A stretch of 64,000 nucleotides of DNA, taken from NCBI GenBank assembly GCA_902526435.1, contig CABZLA010000001.1, forward strand, positions 1 to 64,000, in the 5' to 3' direction. Position numbers and translations under genes: made by a program. Position 1 is the stretch's first letter. Each line of letters begins with the position of its first letter. Shown here piece after piece: positions 1 through 8,849 of the stretch. Below the pieces are notes generated by a model. It did no database searches. It was given only the letters and a program-made list of their open reading frames with translations, and had not been told where the DNA came from. Source of the stretch: an uncultured Prochlorococcus sp. Its GTDB lineage: Bacteria; Cyanobacteriota; Cyanobacteriia; PCC-6307; Cyanobiaceae.

Positions 1-116
1 CAAAATAATGAAAATTAAACAATTTTCTAAAAATTATTATTTAATTATAAAATTTCTCAAATAATTAGAGCTTATTAGTTTTATTTGTTAAAAAGAAATT
101 TAATACAAATTCCATA

Positions 117-596
117 TTAAGAATCTAATGCTACTTCTATTGCGGCAATTAAATTTTCATCGAAAGGCTGAATACCAGGTTTAAACCTTGCAATCACATT
201 ACTATCTTTGCCAATTAAAAATTTTTCAAAATTCCATTCAACATCCCCCTTTGGTTCAACATTATTTAGTGTTGTATATGGTTCAGTAGTATTACCTTTA
301 GCGTGAACTTTTTCCATAATTTCGAATTCAACACCATATTTTGTAGAACAAAAGTTCTTAATCTCTGAAAGAGAATCAGGCTCTTGATTCCCAAAGTCAT
401 TACATGGGAAAGCAAGAATCCTTAAACCTTTTTTTGAATATTTATCGTGAAGCTTTTGGAGATCCTTATATTGAGCGGTATTACCACAATAGCTGGCGAC
501 GTTTACTATCAAAATTACATTTTCTGAATATTGACCAAGTTTTTTAGCTTCTCCACTTGCTGTAACAACGGTTGTGTTTTGGACTTCTATTGCCAT
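117..596 (-). CDS. Glutathione peroxidase (Cys type)
   Basis: This 159-residue protein has the normal length for a bacterial glutathione/thioredoxin-dependent peroxidase, which reduces hydroperoxides in the cytosol. The active-site block NVASYCGNTAQY (about residues 32-43) carries Cys in place of selenocysteine. FPCNDFGNQEP supplies the conserved Gln and WNFEKFLI supplies the conserved Trp/Asn of the catalytic tetrad. No signal peptide is visible. In this family Cys-type enzymes usually use thioredoxin rather than glutathione, so the electron donor is inferred. It stands alone at the left edge of the window. Confidence 0.93.
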   Translation of the reverse strand: MAIEVQNTTVVTASGEAKKLGQYSENVILIVNVASYCGNTAQYKDLQKLHDKYSKKGLRILAFPCNDFGNQEPDSLSEIKNFCSTKYGVEFEIMEKVHAKGNTTEPYTTLNNVEPKGDVEWNFEKFLIGKDSNVIARFKPGIQPFDENLIAAIEVALDS

Positions 597-744
597 ATGT
601 TTTATTAAATTTATCTTTTGAAGATAACATTGAAAAATTGTTTTTGTGTTGTTTAAGACCTTATTTTCCGATTATTTTTATTTGTAATCTTTAGTAAAAA
701 GTTTTTCTCAACTTATATAATTAAGTAAATATGCAAAAATTAAC

Positions 745-987
745 TTGGACCCTTTAGATCCTCTTACTGAAATTATTAAATCAGGACAGGGCTTCTTGCC
801 TTCAATTGCTCTAGAACGAATTCTTTGGGTAATGATGGGTTTTTTCTTTCTTGGTGCTATTTCAACTTCAATTACAAGAGGTATGAAGGAAAATGATTGG
901 TTCGGAAATAATTCTTTTTTGTCTAATTTAAAAGCTAATAAAAGAGAAGATAAACTCTCTAAAAAGCTATCTGACGATGACAAATAA
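745..987 (+). CDS. Small conserved-looking membrane protein, unknown function
   Basis: This 80-residue protein starts at TTG; the nearby ATG at 731 is in another frame and soon meets a stop. One hydrophobic segment (about residues 27-43, LWVMMGFFFLGAISTSI) is followed by a basic, charged tail. It ends 17 bp before purT on the same strand and may be co-transcribed with it. I do not recognise the family. The antisense frame here is a shadow. Confidence 0.6.
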   Translation: MDPLDPLTEIIKSGQGFLPSIALERILWVMMGFFFLGAISTSITRGMKENDWFGNNSFLSNLKANKREDKLSKKLSDDDK

Positions 988-1004
988 TATAAATTTATTT
1001 AGCG

Positions 1005-2177
1005 ATGGGCAGTTTTAAATTTATTCCCAAGAAAATATTATTACTTGGCAGTGGCGAACTTGGAAAAGAATTAGTGGTTGAAGCTAAAAGATTAGGACTA
1101 GAAGTAATAGCTATTGATAAATACCAAAATGCACCTGCGATGCAATTAGCTGATAATTCTTTTGTCATAGATATGAGTGATAAGGAAATTTTAAAAAAAA
1201 AGATAAAAGAACTCAAACCTGATTTTGTAGTTCCCGAAATTGAAGCACTATCAATTGAAGCTTTAAAGGAATTGGAAGAAGAAGGAATAAATATCGTTCC
1301 TAATGCTAGAACTGTTGAAATAACAATGAATAGGGATAAAATAAGAGACCTAGCATCTAAAGAATTAAAGATAAAAACTGCAAAATTTAGTTATGTTTTT
1401 AATGTTAATGAGCTAGAAATAAAATCATCTGAAATTGGCTTCCCTCTTTTGCTAAAGCCTCTAATGAGTTCATCAGGAAAAGGTCAAAGTTTAGTTAAAA
1501 GGAAAGAAGATCTTTTGTTAGCCTGGAATGATGCCTTAGAAAATTCAAGAGGAAAAATAGTTGGTGTAATACTTGAGGAATTTTTAAATTTTGATTATGA
1601 ATTTACTCTCTTGACTATTAGAAAAGATAGTGGGGAGAATGTATTTTGTGAACCAATAGGTCATGAACAATACAAAGGAGATTATCAATGTAGCTGGCAA
1701 CCAATGGACATGAATCAATCCTTGATTAATGAAGCTCGAAAAATGACAACAAAAATATTAAATAATTTAAATGGTTCGGGTTTATATGGAGTTGAGTTTT
1801 TTGTAAAAGGCAAAGAGGTTATATTTTCAGAATTATCTCCTAGGCCTCATGATACGGGAATGGTCACATTAGTTAGTCAAAACATAAACGAATTTGAATT
1901 ACACTTAAGAGCCTTTTTAAATCTACCCATACCAAATATTTTACTATTAAAGCCATCAGCAACCAGAGTAATAATATCAGATAAAGAATCTAATAATCCT
2001 TCATTCACTGGACTAAAGGAGGCATTAGAATTAGAGAATACTAAAGTTCTAATTTTTGGGAAACCAACAGCAAAGAAAGGAAGGAGAATGGGGGTAGTCC
2101 TTTCATCAGATGATGACCTAAATATTGCTCGAGAAAATGCGAACAAGTCAGCACTTAAAATTAAAATTGTTTCTTAA
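1005..2177 (+). CDS. purT: Formate-dependent phosphoribosylglycinamide formyltransferase
   Basis: PurT is an ATP-grasp enzyme that makes formyl-GAR from GAR, formate and ATP, a folate-independent route for step three of purine synthesis. The 390-residue length is typical. The N-terminal nucleotide-fold motif ILLLGSGELGKELV (about residues 11-24) is followed by VVPEIEALS, the ATP-grasp motif PLLLKPLMSSSGKGQS (about 147-162), and near the C-terminal half FSELSPRPHDTGMVT, which is diagnostic for PurT. The ATG at 1005 closely follows the upstream small gene. Confidence 0.95.
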   Translation: MGSFKFIPKKILLLGSGELGKELVVEAKRLGLEVIAIDKYQNAPAMQLADNSFVIDMSDKEILKKKIKELKPDFVVPEIEALSIEALKELEEEGINIVPNARTVEITMNRDKIRDLASKELKIKTAKFSYVFNVNELEIKSSEIGFPLLLKPLMSSSGKGQSLVKRKEDLLLAWNDALENSRGKIVGVILEEFLNFDYEFTLLTIRKDSGENVFCEPIGHEQYKGDYQCSWQPMDMNQSLINEARKMTTKILNNLNGSGLYGVEFFVKGKEVIFSELSPRPHDTGMVTLVSQNINEFELHLRAFLNLPIPNILLLKPSATRVIISDKESNNPSFTGLKEALELENTKVLIFGKPTAKKGRRMGVVLSSDDDLNIARENANKSALKIKIVS

Positions 2178-2279
2178 TTTATAGAATATTAAATAAATAT
2201 TATAAAAAAACTACTTATTTCCTTTGTTTTTGTTTTCTCTTTTTGTATGTAATATTTTAATGTACTATTATTTTTTTCT

Positions 2280-2480
2280 ATGATAGAAAACTATAAAGGT
2301 TGGGATATAACTTTGACATGGGATGATAAGCATTCTTTTGGGAGTAACACAATTACTAACGAAACTTTTAACCAAAAAGAGAAATGGAAAGGAGTTAATT
2401 TAAATGGTAATAGAATTTATGGAGCATCCCTTAAGGAAATAAGACATATTATTGATTATCCAAGACTACACGATATATAG
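2280..2480 (+). CDS. Small hypothetical protein (66 aa)
   Basis: This short soluble protein starts at ATG, is rich in Trp and charged residues (KGWDITLTWDD near the start), and shows no membrane segment. The composition looks like a real folded domain rather than a chance frame. It converges on the gene at 2487, leaving 6 bp between the two stop codons. Function not recognised. Confidence 0.6.
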   Translation: MIENYKGWDITLTWDDKHSFGSNTITNETFNQKEKWKGVNLNGNRIYGASLKEIRHIIDYPRLHDI

Positions 2481-2486
2481 AAAAAA

Positions 2487-2684
2487 TTAAATTTCTTCTT
2501 TCTGATTATTATCATCAATTAGTTCGTTTGCAAGTTCTCTTAAATCACCTTTAATTGATACCCATGTAAAAGCTGCAATAAAAACTGTAGCTGATATTGC
2601 TATTGTAATTGTTTCTAAAGGACCTAATCCTAATGCAATCGCAAACATGTAAAAATTAAAATAATAATTTATTATATTCCACAT
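2487..2684 (-). CDS. Small membrane protein (up to 65 aa)
   Basis: A hydrophobic segment (ITIAISATVFIAAFTWV) is followed by an acidic tail ending in DDNNQKEEI. Met 13 (start at 2648) gives MFAIALGLGPLET and is a plausible alternative start, because the first twelve residues have an AT-rich, low-information look. Location is inferred to be the inner or thylakoid membrane. Function unknown. Confidence 0.55.
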   Translation of the reverse strand: MWNIINYYFNFYMFAIALGLGPLETITIAISATVFIAAFTWVSIKGDLRELANELIDDNNQKEEI

Positions 2685-2847
2685 TATTAATTAGTTTTAA
2701 TTGAGTATTCTTTTGAAACTTAATTTAATTAATCCCGATACATTATGTATAAATAATCTTTAACATTTTTATTTCTTAAGAGAATTTTTTTATATATGGT
2801 TTTTTAATAAGAAATATTCAAAAATTATTTGCTAAAATAAGAAAATT

Positions 2848-3084
2848 ATGATGCAAAAAAAATGTTCACAATGTAAGAATTTAATCTCAATAACAGCTCC
2901 TACTTGCCTATATTGTGGTAGACCTAATAAATTTGTAACTAATAATTACGTAAAAAAAAAGTGGAATAAAGAATATAAAAAAGATCGATTTAGTAATTTT
3001 AAAATACTAATCTCTAACAAGATATCTTTGCTTTTTATTATTATTGGGATTTTAATAATACTACTTATAAGTTTATATAAATAG
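2848..3084 (+). CDS. Zinc-ribbon protein with C-terminal membrane anchor
   Basis: The first 25 residues of this 78-residue protein hold two CxxC pairs (CSQC and CLYC), a typical zinc-ribbon. A basic linker follows, then one strongly hydrophobic segment (about residues 56-76) that would anchor it with the ribbon in the cytoplasm. Such ribbons bind nucleic acid or protein, but no function can be assigned. It converges on pepN with only 8 bp between stops. Confidence 0.7.
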   Translation: MMQKKCSQCKNLISITAPTCLYCGRPNKFVTNNYVKKKWNKEYKKDRFSNFKILISNKISLLFIIIGILIILLISLYK

Positions 3085-3092
3085 AAAAATTA

Positions 3093-5702
3093 CTAATTTA
3101 AAATTGCATCTATAACTTCTCTTGTATTTGGTGAAAGATTATTTTTTTTAATGTAATCAAGAACTTTAACTATATTTCTTTTATAAGGATTTTCATATTG
3201 CCTAAAAGTACTAAATATTTTTAAAAAACGTGAAATTACTATTGGATTTGATTTGTCATATTCTAGAATTTTATCTGCTACGTATTTATAACCTGATCCA
3301 TCTGTGGAGTGGAATAATGAATTTCTTGTTACGTATGCATTTAATATAGATCTTAAAGTATTGGGTGATTTGACATCAAAATATTCATTTTTAAATAGAG
3401 CTTCAATATTTTTTTGATTATTATTTATCTCAATAGATGCTTTAAAAAAGAACCAATTATCTAAGACTACTGGATTGTGTTTCCATTTATTAAAAAAAAT
3501 ATTTGAAATTAATTCTCTTTCTGGACAATTAATCCTTGTAAATACATTCAAAGCAGCTTTGGAAAGAGTCATTGAATTACTATCTACATAACTAATTATG
3601 TTACTCTTAATTTCTTCATCTTTACTATGTAAAAGTAACCTCCATATTGTTTCTATTAGTTTTCTTTCATCCTTACCCTCAGGCCATATTTTAGTAATGT
3701 TTTTATCAATCTTTTTAAGCTTATTCAGTAGTTCTACTTTTAATTTAGTGCCAAAAAGATAATTTAAGTCGTCAATAGTTTTATAAATTTTTAATGGATC
3801 GACTTTCTCGATCTCTGATTCTATTTCAGAGAAGGTTGGGATATTAAGTATTTCAGATAAGAGAGATAAATTTATACTTTTATTATTCCTTATTATTGAT
3901 CTTAATGTTGTTATTAATTTATTTTCAATATTAATATCGGGTTCTTCATATATTCTTTTGCAAATTATTTTTTTATATATACCTTTTATCGTGTCATATA
4001 TCGTGAAATAATCAGTTTCAAATTCTAGTATTAATAATTGCTCTGCAAATGTAGTATCTGTCTCCCATTTAATGGGAGCTGAGAAATTTCGAAAATAAGA
4101 AATTATTGGGCTATCAAATTTGGAGTTTATATTTTCTAAAGTAAATTCTTCTTCTTTTTCTTTTAAGATAAGTGTCTTATTTATTTTTTCATAACTATTC
4201 AAGAATATTGCAATATCAATAGGAATTATTAGAGGTAAATCATTATAAAGATTTTTTTTATTTGAATTTATTTGCGAGACTTGTATTTTAAGGATTTGTT
4301 TTTCTTTATCCCATTTTCTTTTAAACTTAACTAGTGGAGTTCCATTTTGTTTATACCAAGTTTTAAATTTTTCAATATTTATTTCTTTGTTATTCTCTAA
4401 TATCTTTTCAACAAATTGATCAATAGTTGCTGCTTTCCCATCATAAGTAGAAATAAAATTCCTAAAACCATTATTAAAGTTTTTTTCTTTTACTAATGTT
4501 TTAAGCATCCTTATAATTTCAGCTCCTTTTTCGTAAATAGTAGTTGTATAAAAATTGTCAATCTCTAAATATTTTTCCGGTCTCACTGGATGTGATGTTG
4601 GGCCAGAGTCTTCTCTAAATTGAGCTTTTCTTAGGAATTTTGCATCTTCGAGTCTTTTTATTGAAGGATTATGAAGATCTGCAGTGAATTCCTGATCTCT
4701 AAATACTGTTAAACCCTCTTTTAATGATAATTGAAACCAATCTCTACAAGTTATTCTATTACCCGTCCAATTGTGAAAGTACTCATGGGCGATTACACCT
4801 TCTATGCGCTCTAGTTCTTCATCAGTCGTAGTTTCTTTATTTGCAAGTATTAATTTAGAGTTGAATATGTTGAGGCTTTTATTTTCCATCGCTCCCATAT
4901 TAAAATGCCTAATTGCAACAATATTAAATAATGATAAATCGTATTCGAGATTATATTTCTCTTCATCCCATTTCATCGACTTCTTCAATGAATTAATTGA
5001 ATGCTGTACATATTTTTCATCACCTTTTTCTACGTATATATTTATGTCTACTTTTTTATTAGACTTTGTATGGAAGCTATCTTTGATGCAATTTAGTTTT
5101 CCAGCAACTAAAGCAAAAAGATATGAGGGTTTGGGATATGGATCTTCCCATATCACTTCGTGTCTTTTGTTTTCAAGATCACTTGCTTTAATTAGATTTC
5201 CATTAGACAGTAATACTGGATATTCTTCCTTATTTGCCTCTATCCTTACTTTATATTTACTTAAAATATCAGGTCTATCAGAGTGGTAACTTATTCTTCT
5301 AAAACCTTGTGCTTCGCATTGAGTAGTAATAATTCCATTACTTTCATACATACCTAAAAGTGAAAAATTCTCCTTTGGTTTAATTGTTCCCACAATCTTT
5401 AAGGTAAAAGTTTCTTTGAGTAAGGGTTTAATTATTAATCTATTTTTTTGTATTGAATAGTTATTTTCTACTAATAAAGATTCATCTAAATATATCTTTT
5501 CAACGAATATATCTATCCCGTCAAGAATAAGGGAATTTATATTAATATTCTTTTTAATCAAATTTAGTTCGGTTTTAACAATGACTCTTTTGTCTTCAAT
5601 TATGAAATCCAAAAAAATATTAGGTATTTCATATTCAAAGGATTTATAATCCCTCAGTTTTATATATTGATTATTGTTCTTTTTGTCTGAAACGTTAAGC
5701 AT
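3093..5702 (-). CDS. pepN: Aminopeptidase N (M1 family)
   Basis: This cytosolic zinc aminopeptidase removes N-terminal residues from peptides. Its 869 residues match the bacterial PepN length. The substrate motif GAMEN lies near residue 270, and the zinc motif HEYFH near 306 is followed by the third zinc ligand Glu in LKEGLTVF. Both have normal spacing. The long helical C-terminal domain is typical of the E. coli-type subfamily. The start ATG at 5702 is supported by the family start region (IKLRDYK). Confidence 0.96.
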   Translation of the reverse strand: MLNVSDKKNNNQYIKLRDYKSFEYEIPNIFLDFIIEDKRVIVKTELNLIKKNININSLILDGIDIFVEKIYLDESLLVENNYSIQKNRLIIKPLLKETFTLKIVGTIKPKENFSLLGMYESNGIITTQCEAQGFRRISYHSDRPDILSKYKVRIEANKEEYPVLLSNGNLIKASDLENKRHEVIWEDPYPKPSYLFALVAGKLNCIKDSFHTKSNKKVDINIYVEKGDEKYVQHSINSLKKSMKWDEEKYNLEYDLSLFNIVAIRHFNMGAMENKSLNIFNSKLILANKETTTDEELERIEGVIAHEYFHNWTGNRITCRDWFQLSLKEGLTVFRDQEFTADLHNPSIKRLEDAKFLRKAQFREDSGPTSHPVRPEKYLEIDNFYTTTIYEKGAEIIRMLKTLVKEKNFNNGFRNFISTYDGKAATIDQFVEKILENNKEINIEKFKTWYKQNGTPLVKFKRKWDKEKQILKIQVSQINSNKKNLYNDLPLIIPIDIAIFLNSYEKINKTLILKEKEEEFTLENINSKFDSPIISYFRNFSAPIKWETDTTFAEQLLILEFETDYFTIYDTIKGIYKKIICKRIYEEPDINIENKLITTLRSIIRNNKSINLSLLSEILNIPTFSEIESEIEKVDPLKIYKTIDDLNYLFGTKLKVELLNKLKKIDKNITKIWPEGKDERKLIETIWRLLLHSKDEEIKSNIISYVDSNSMTLSKAALNVFTRINCPERELISNIFFNKWKHNPVVLDNWFFFKASIEINNNQKNIEALFKNEYFDVKSPNTLRSILNAYVTRNSLFHSTDGSGYKYVADKILEYDKSNPIVISRFLKIFSTFRQYENPYKRNIVKVLDYIKKNNLSPNTREVIDAILN

Positions 5703-5770
5703 ATTTATTTATTTAATCCTCTGAACTAAATTTATTAGAGAATATTTAATGCATGATAAATTAAGAATAA

Positions 5771-6124
5771 TTAGGTTTCTCCTAATTGACATATATGATC
5801 CTTGATTACTCCTGATGGAAGTAACTCATACAATATCGGATTTTCTTCTTTTACCAATCCCTCTTTATCTATTTGGTATATCCAATCCCATTTTCTATCC
5901 GTAAATGATAAGTAATCTTTTCTAAGAGAATATGGTAACATTAGCCTCTTCCCATTCCAATCTATATTAATGAATGCTCCAGGTTCAATTTCAGAGATGG
6001 TTTTAACTATTGAGAAATCTCCATTAATATTATTTCTAATTACTAAATCGAGCTTAATATTGTCACAAAAATAGGATGTGTTTATAGCAAATAGACAAAT
6101 TGTTGAAAAAAATAACGAATAAAT
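5771..6124 (-). CDS. Exported small protein with apparent ATT start (117 aa)
   Basis: An uninterrupted frame of 117 codons fills the gap between pepN and the next gene. It opens with a signal-peptide-like hydrophobic stretch (YSLFFSTICLFAINTSYFC) and continues as a Trp/charged-residue-rich domain (INIDWNGKRLMLPYSL, RKWDWIYQIDKEG) ending in GET. No ATG, GTG or TTG lies between the upstream in-frame stop and this sequence. A strong AAGGAG sits 8 bases before an ATT codon at 6124, so ATT is the best start. The first in-frame ATG would cut off half the protein. Function unknown; recent loss of a normal start is the alternative. Confidence 0.6.
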   Translation of the reverse strand: MYSLFFSTICLFAINTSYFCDNIKLDLVIRNNINGDFSIVKTISEIEPGAFINIDWNGKRLMLPYSLRKDYLSFTDRKWDWIYQIDKEGLVKEENPILYELLPSGVIKDHICQLGET

Positions 6125-6202
6125 TTTAGATACTCCTTAGTTTTATTTTATTATTCAATATGCAATATCGAAATACCTATTAATTTTTTTTGTAAAAACT
6201 CT

Positions 6203-6919
6203 TTAAATTTTTATACAATCCATGGTTTTTAAATTTACCAGGTTACATTTAACTTCTTCTGCATATTCCTGAACTGATATAAATTTGTTTAAAAGTCCTG
6301 TATATTTTGCTTCTCCTCCAGCAGTACTTGAAAGGACATATTTTGGATTAAAAGTATTTATTAATTTTGGAAGTACATCTGCACCTTTTACAAAAGATCC
6401 AAACATTGGAAGTTCAAGGTTAATTATGGGAGTTATGACAGCATCTATTTCTTGAGATTTAATATTTTCATCAAGATAACCATGTGGTTCGATGTAGAAA
6501 CCTTTTCCTTTTTCGTCTTTTACTATGTATCCATTTTCTATTTGTGGTACGGGTGCACCAGCAGTGGCTTGTATTTCTAGACCCTTTTGTTTAATTTTAT
6601 CGGATGGTTTAAGAACTTTGATTGATGTAAAGCCTAATTTTTCAAGAATTACTTTTGCACTATTTGGGCAGATTATATCAATATTTTTTTTAAACTTTTT
6701 TAATGAAGGAACATGGCAATGATCAGGTAAACCTTGAGTCAAGAGAATTATATTAATGTCTTCCTCAATTAAAATTTCATTGTCTAATGAACCTTTGAAA
6801 AACCACTCTCCTGGAGGGAATATCAAATCGCCGGTAAGCCAGGGATCTATTATTAAGTTTGTTTTATCAAATTTGATTAACCAACCATTTGAACCTAGAT
6901 ATTTGGCTTCAAAAGTCAT
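6203..6919 (-). CDS. Metallo-beta-lactamase-fold hydrolase
   Basis: This 238-residue protein has the MBL layout: an early Asp-Pro strand (NLIIDPWLTGD, about residues 24-34) and a metal-motif region LLTQGLPDHCHVPSL (about 60-73). There the usual HxHxDH reads TQGLPDHCH, as in UlaG-like/plant-type MBL relatives that keep only part of the zinc site. A later block (STAGGEAKYTG) is conserved in cyanobacterial and plastid homologues as far as I recall. The substrate is unknown. It stands alone between spacers. Confidence 0.75.
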   Translation of the reverse strand: MTFEAKYLGSNGWLIKFDKTNLIIDPWLTGDLIFPPGEWFFKGSLDNEILIEEDINIILLTQGLPDHCHVPSLKKFKKNIDIICPNSAKVILEKLGFTSIKVLKPSDKIKQKGLEIQATAGAPVPQIENGYIVKDEKGKGFYIEPHGYLDENIKSQEIDAVITPIINLELPMFGSFVKGADVLPKLINTFNPKYVLSSTAGGEAKYTGLLNKFISVQEYAEEVKCNLVNLKTMDCIKI

Positions 6920-7066
6920 TATTAAATATTAAAAGATACATCGACTATAAATTAAATTTATAAACATTGAGAAAAGAATTTATTGAGGTTGACATATCTA
7001 TTAGTTCTGACAGGAGATATTTATGGTCTAATTTACTCAATTTAAAGGTTTTGAAAAAAAAAATTA

Positions 7067-7372
7067 TTAATTTTTAGCTTCATTTAAAATTTGAAATGCT
7101 TTCTTTTTGAGATTAAATATAAGTACTTGATTTTCTTTTGATTTACATTTTAAAGTTTTTTCTTTTAATGATTGAATAGGAATTAATGCTAATCCTCCAG
7201 TGCCTGAAAAGATAATTGGCATGGTTACTTTTTTATTACCATTCATTTTTTGTAAATCTATAGCCTGAGAAACAATATTTTTAGCCCTTTCAAATCCATG
7301 ATGTTCTATCAATTCAGACCATAATGAATTAACTGACTCATATTTAGAAAATTCAATTTGAATACTTTTCAT
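7067..7372 (-). CDS. Hypothetical protein (101 aa)
   Basis: A soluble protein with a basic C-terminal half (KEKTLKCKSKENQVL) and no membrane segment or catalytic motif I recognise. It lies 44 bp downstream of the 61-residue gene at 7417 on the same strand and may share its transcript. Composition suggests a real coding region. Confidence 0.6.
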   Translation of the reverse strand: MKSIQIEFSKYESVNSLWSELIEHHGFERAKNIVSQAIDLQKMNGNKKVTMPIIFSGTGGLALIPIQSLKEKTLKCKSKENQVLIFNLKKKAFQILNEAKN

Positions 7373-7416
7373 TAAAAATTTAAGGAAAATTATATTTTTT
7401 TAGTGAGAATATTTAT

Positions 7417-7602
7417 TTAATATCTATCTTTAAAACCATCCATTACTAGTTGCAACATATCAATAACGTCTCCATCAGTTAAATCAAGATCTTTTTTTAA
7501 ATCATTGCATGTTAAATTCATTTCTAGTGCTGCCTCTGCCATATGATTTATTTTTTGATCTTTGCCACCCAATGAAGTAAATGGATTAAAATTTTCTATC
7601 AT
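7417..7602 (-). CDS. Small acidic hypothetical protein (61 aa)
   Basis: A small acidic, probably helical protein (MAEAALEMNLTCNDLKKDLDL) with no membrane segment. The balanced composition and Gly/Asp turns argue for a real gene despite its size. It may be co-transcribed with the gene at 7067. Function unknown. Confidence 0.55.
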   Translation of the reverse strand: MIENFNPFTSLGGKDQKINHMAEAALEMNLTCNDLKKDLDLTDGDVIDMLQLVMDGFKDRY

Positions 7603-7710
7603 TATTGTTTTGATATTATTTATATGTTCTAGCTAAAAAATAATAAATAGTCTCCTAATAATAAATAAGCTTAAACATATGTCATTTATTAAATTTGAGC
7701 TAATTATTTT

Positions 7711-8115
7711 TTAAATCAAAGAAGTTGGCACACCTTTTGAAATTAAAGCAAATCTCCTTGCTCTTACTAAGAAGGGAAAAAATAAATTTGTTCTTTTGTC
7801 TGATTTAAAAATATTTGATAAGAGCGTTAAGAGTTTGCTAGACGGATTATTTATTTGATTACATATTCTATTTATTGCTTCAGCTCCATGAAATATATCA
7901 TCGTTCTTTAGAAGGATTGCTCCTTTATCTATGTCATAACCTTTATCTAAAAGCGATTTAATAATTTTTGGGTTTTTTCTACCATCGAGGATAGAAATGT
8001 TATTTAATTTACTTTTCAGTTCTAAAAGTTCTGCAAAATGATTACAAAAGGGACATTCTCCGTCATATATAAATGTTAAATTCGTATTCATGACATTTTC
8101 CATCGATATATTCAT
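7711..8115 (-). CDS. DUF393 / DCC-family thiol-disulfide oxidoreductase-like protein
   Basis: The N-terminal motif FIYDGECPFC (about residues 14-23) with its DxxC...C pair is the hallmark of the DCC (DUF393) family, thioredoxin-like proteins predicted to act in disulfide exchange. The 134-residue length and the later HGAEAI motif fit. Three in-frame Met codons occur in the first nine residues; MNTNLTF (start 8091) is the start most like the family. Substrate unknown. Confidence 0.85.
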   Translation of the reverse strand: MNISMENVMNTNLTFIYDGECPFCNHFAELLELKSKLNNISILDGRKNPKIIKSLLDKGYDIDKGAILLKNDDIFHGAEAINRICNQINNPSSKLLTLLSNIFKSDKRTNLFFPFLVRARRFALISKGVPTSLI

Positions 8116-8187
8116 ATTAATTGAAAAAATGGTGACCTGTTGTCTATCAAAGACTCACAATTAAAGTATTCTATTTGTCAAATATTT

Positions 8188-8304
8188 ATGAACCTACAAA
8201 ACCGTCTTTCGATCAAATCACCTTTGAATTACAAAGAAATGTCTCAATTTAGGTATATTCTCCTTAATAATTCTGTATGCTATCTCCCAGATAATTGTAT
8301 TTAA
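8188..8304 (+). CDS. Possible 38-residue peptide
   Basis: An ATG-started open frame of 38 codons ends 6 bp before the small membrane protein at 8311. It is basic at its N-terminus and has two Cys near its end (VCYLPDNC). Nothing else supports it, and it may be chance reading through the leader of the next gene. It could also be an upstream peptide that affects that gene. Confidence 0.25.
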   Translation: MNLQNRLSIKSPLNYKEMSQFRYILLNNSVCYLPDNCI

Positions 8305-8310
8305 AAATCT

Positions 8311-8448
8311 ATGAATTTATTAGCTTCATTCGCCATCGGCGGTTTTAATCCTTGGGCAGCAGGTGTTGGGATTGGTTCTCTAGTCCTCTTTGGGCTTGTT
8401 GGTTTAGTCGCCGGTCCAAATCTTAGCAAATTTGATACTGAGGAATAA
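8311..8448 (+). CDS. Tiny membrane protein with FAIGGF motif (45 aa)
   Basis: An ATG-started 45-residue protein with one hydrophobic helix (about residues 18-35) and a short acidic tail ending in FDTEE. Its N-terminus LLASFAIGGFNPWAAG strongly resembles that of the 41-residue protein at 41440, so the two look like paralogues. Size and layout recall low-molecular-mass photosystem or cytochrome subunits, but I cannot match a named one. An intrinsic terminator follows at once, so the gene ends its own transcript and is probably well expressed. Confidence 0.8.
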   Translation: MNLLASFAIGGFNPWAAGVGIGSLVLFGLVGLVAGPNLSKFDTEE

Positions 8449-8476
8449 AATATTAATATTTTTCAGTTTTAATTTT

Positions 8477-8502
8477 AAAAGACTCTTTTTGAGTCTTTTT
8501 TT
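8477..8502 (+). terminator. Intrinsic terminator after the 45-aa gene
   Basis: AAAAGACTC pairs with GAGTCTTTT around a five-T loop and runs into a T tract. It is 28 bases past the stop codon of the 8311 gene, a textbook rho-independent layout on the + strand. Confidence 0.8.
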
Positions 8503-8551
8503 AGCAGTTTTTGGAAATTTTTTTTAGAGTAGTCTATATAAAAAAAATTAA

Positions 8552-8818
8552 ATGCTATTAAACCCTTTTGCTCCTCTAGCTTTCATAAAAATTAATTCTC
8601 TTAAAGCTACTACATTTTTTCTTTTAGTTCTCCTCATAAAAACAAATTTACTTAGATTAAAAGGTGGTTTGATAGGTGGACTCTTCGCATTGATTCTCAT
8701 TTCAGGAATATTAGCCTCCACTTCTATTGCTCTAGGTTCACTAATTTATGCTTACAGAGTTAAAAATAACACAGAAAAAAATAATACTGTACAAGATCTT
8801 GAGACAGTAAATATATAA
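8552..8818 (+). CDS. Small hydrophobic membrane protein (88 aa)
   Basis: An ATG-started protein with two hydrophobic segments (about residues 20-33 and 40-66; the second has GGLIGGLFALILISG) and a polar Asn/Thr/Glu-rich tail. It lies just past the terminator at 8477, so it must have its own promoter. No family recognised. Confidence 0.6.
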   Translation: MLLNPFAPLAFIKINSLKATTFFLLVLLIKTNLLRLKGGLIGGLFALILISGILASTSIALGSLIYAYRVKNNTEKNNTVQDLETVNI

Positions 8819-8849
8819 TTTCTATCAATGTAATAAAAAAATAGTGTGA

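Noticed and set aside
4804..5289. 161-residue open frame antisense to pepN
   Set aside because: It is a low-complexity Ser/Leu/Phe shadow of the pepN catalytic region, with no motif of its own.
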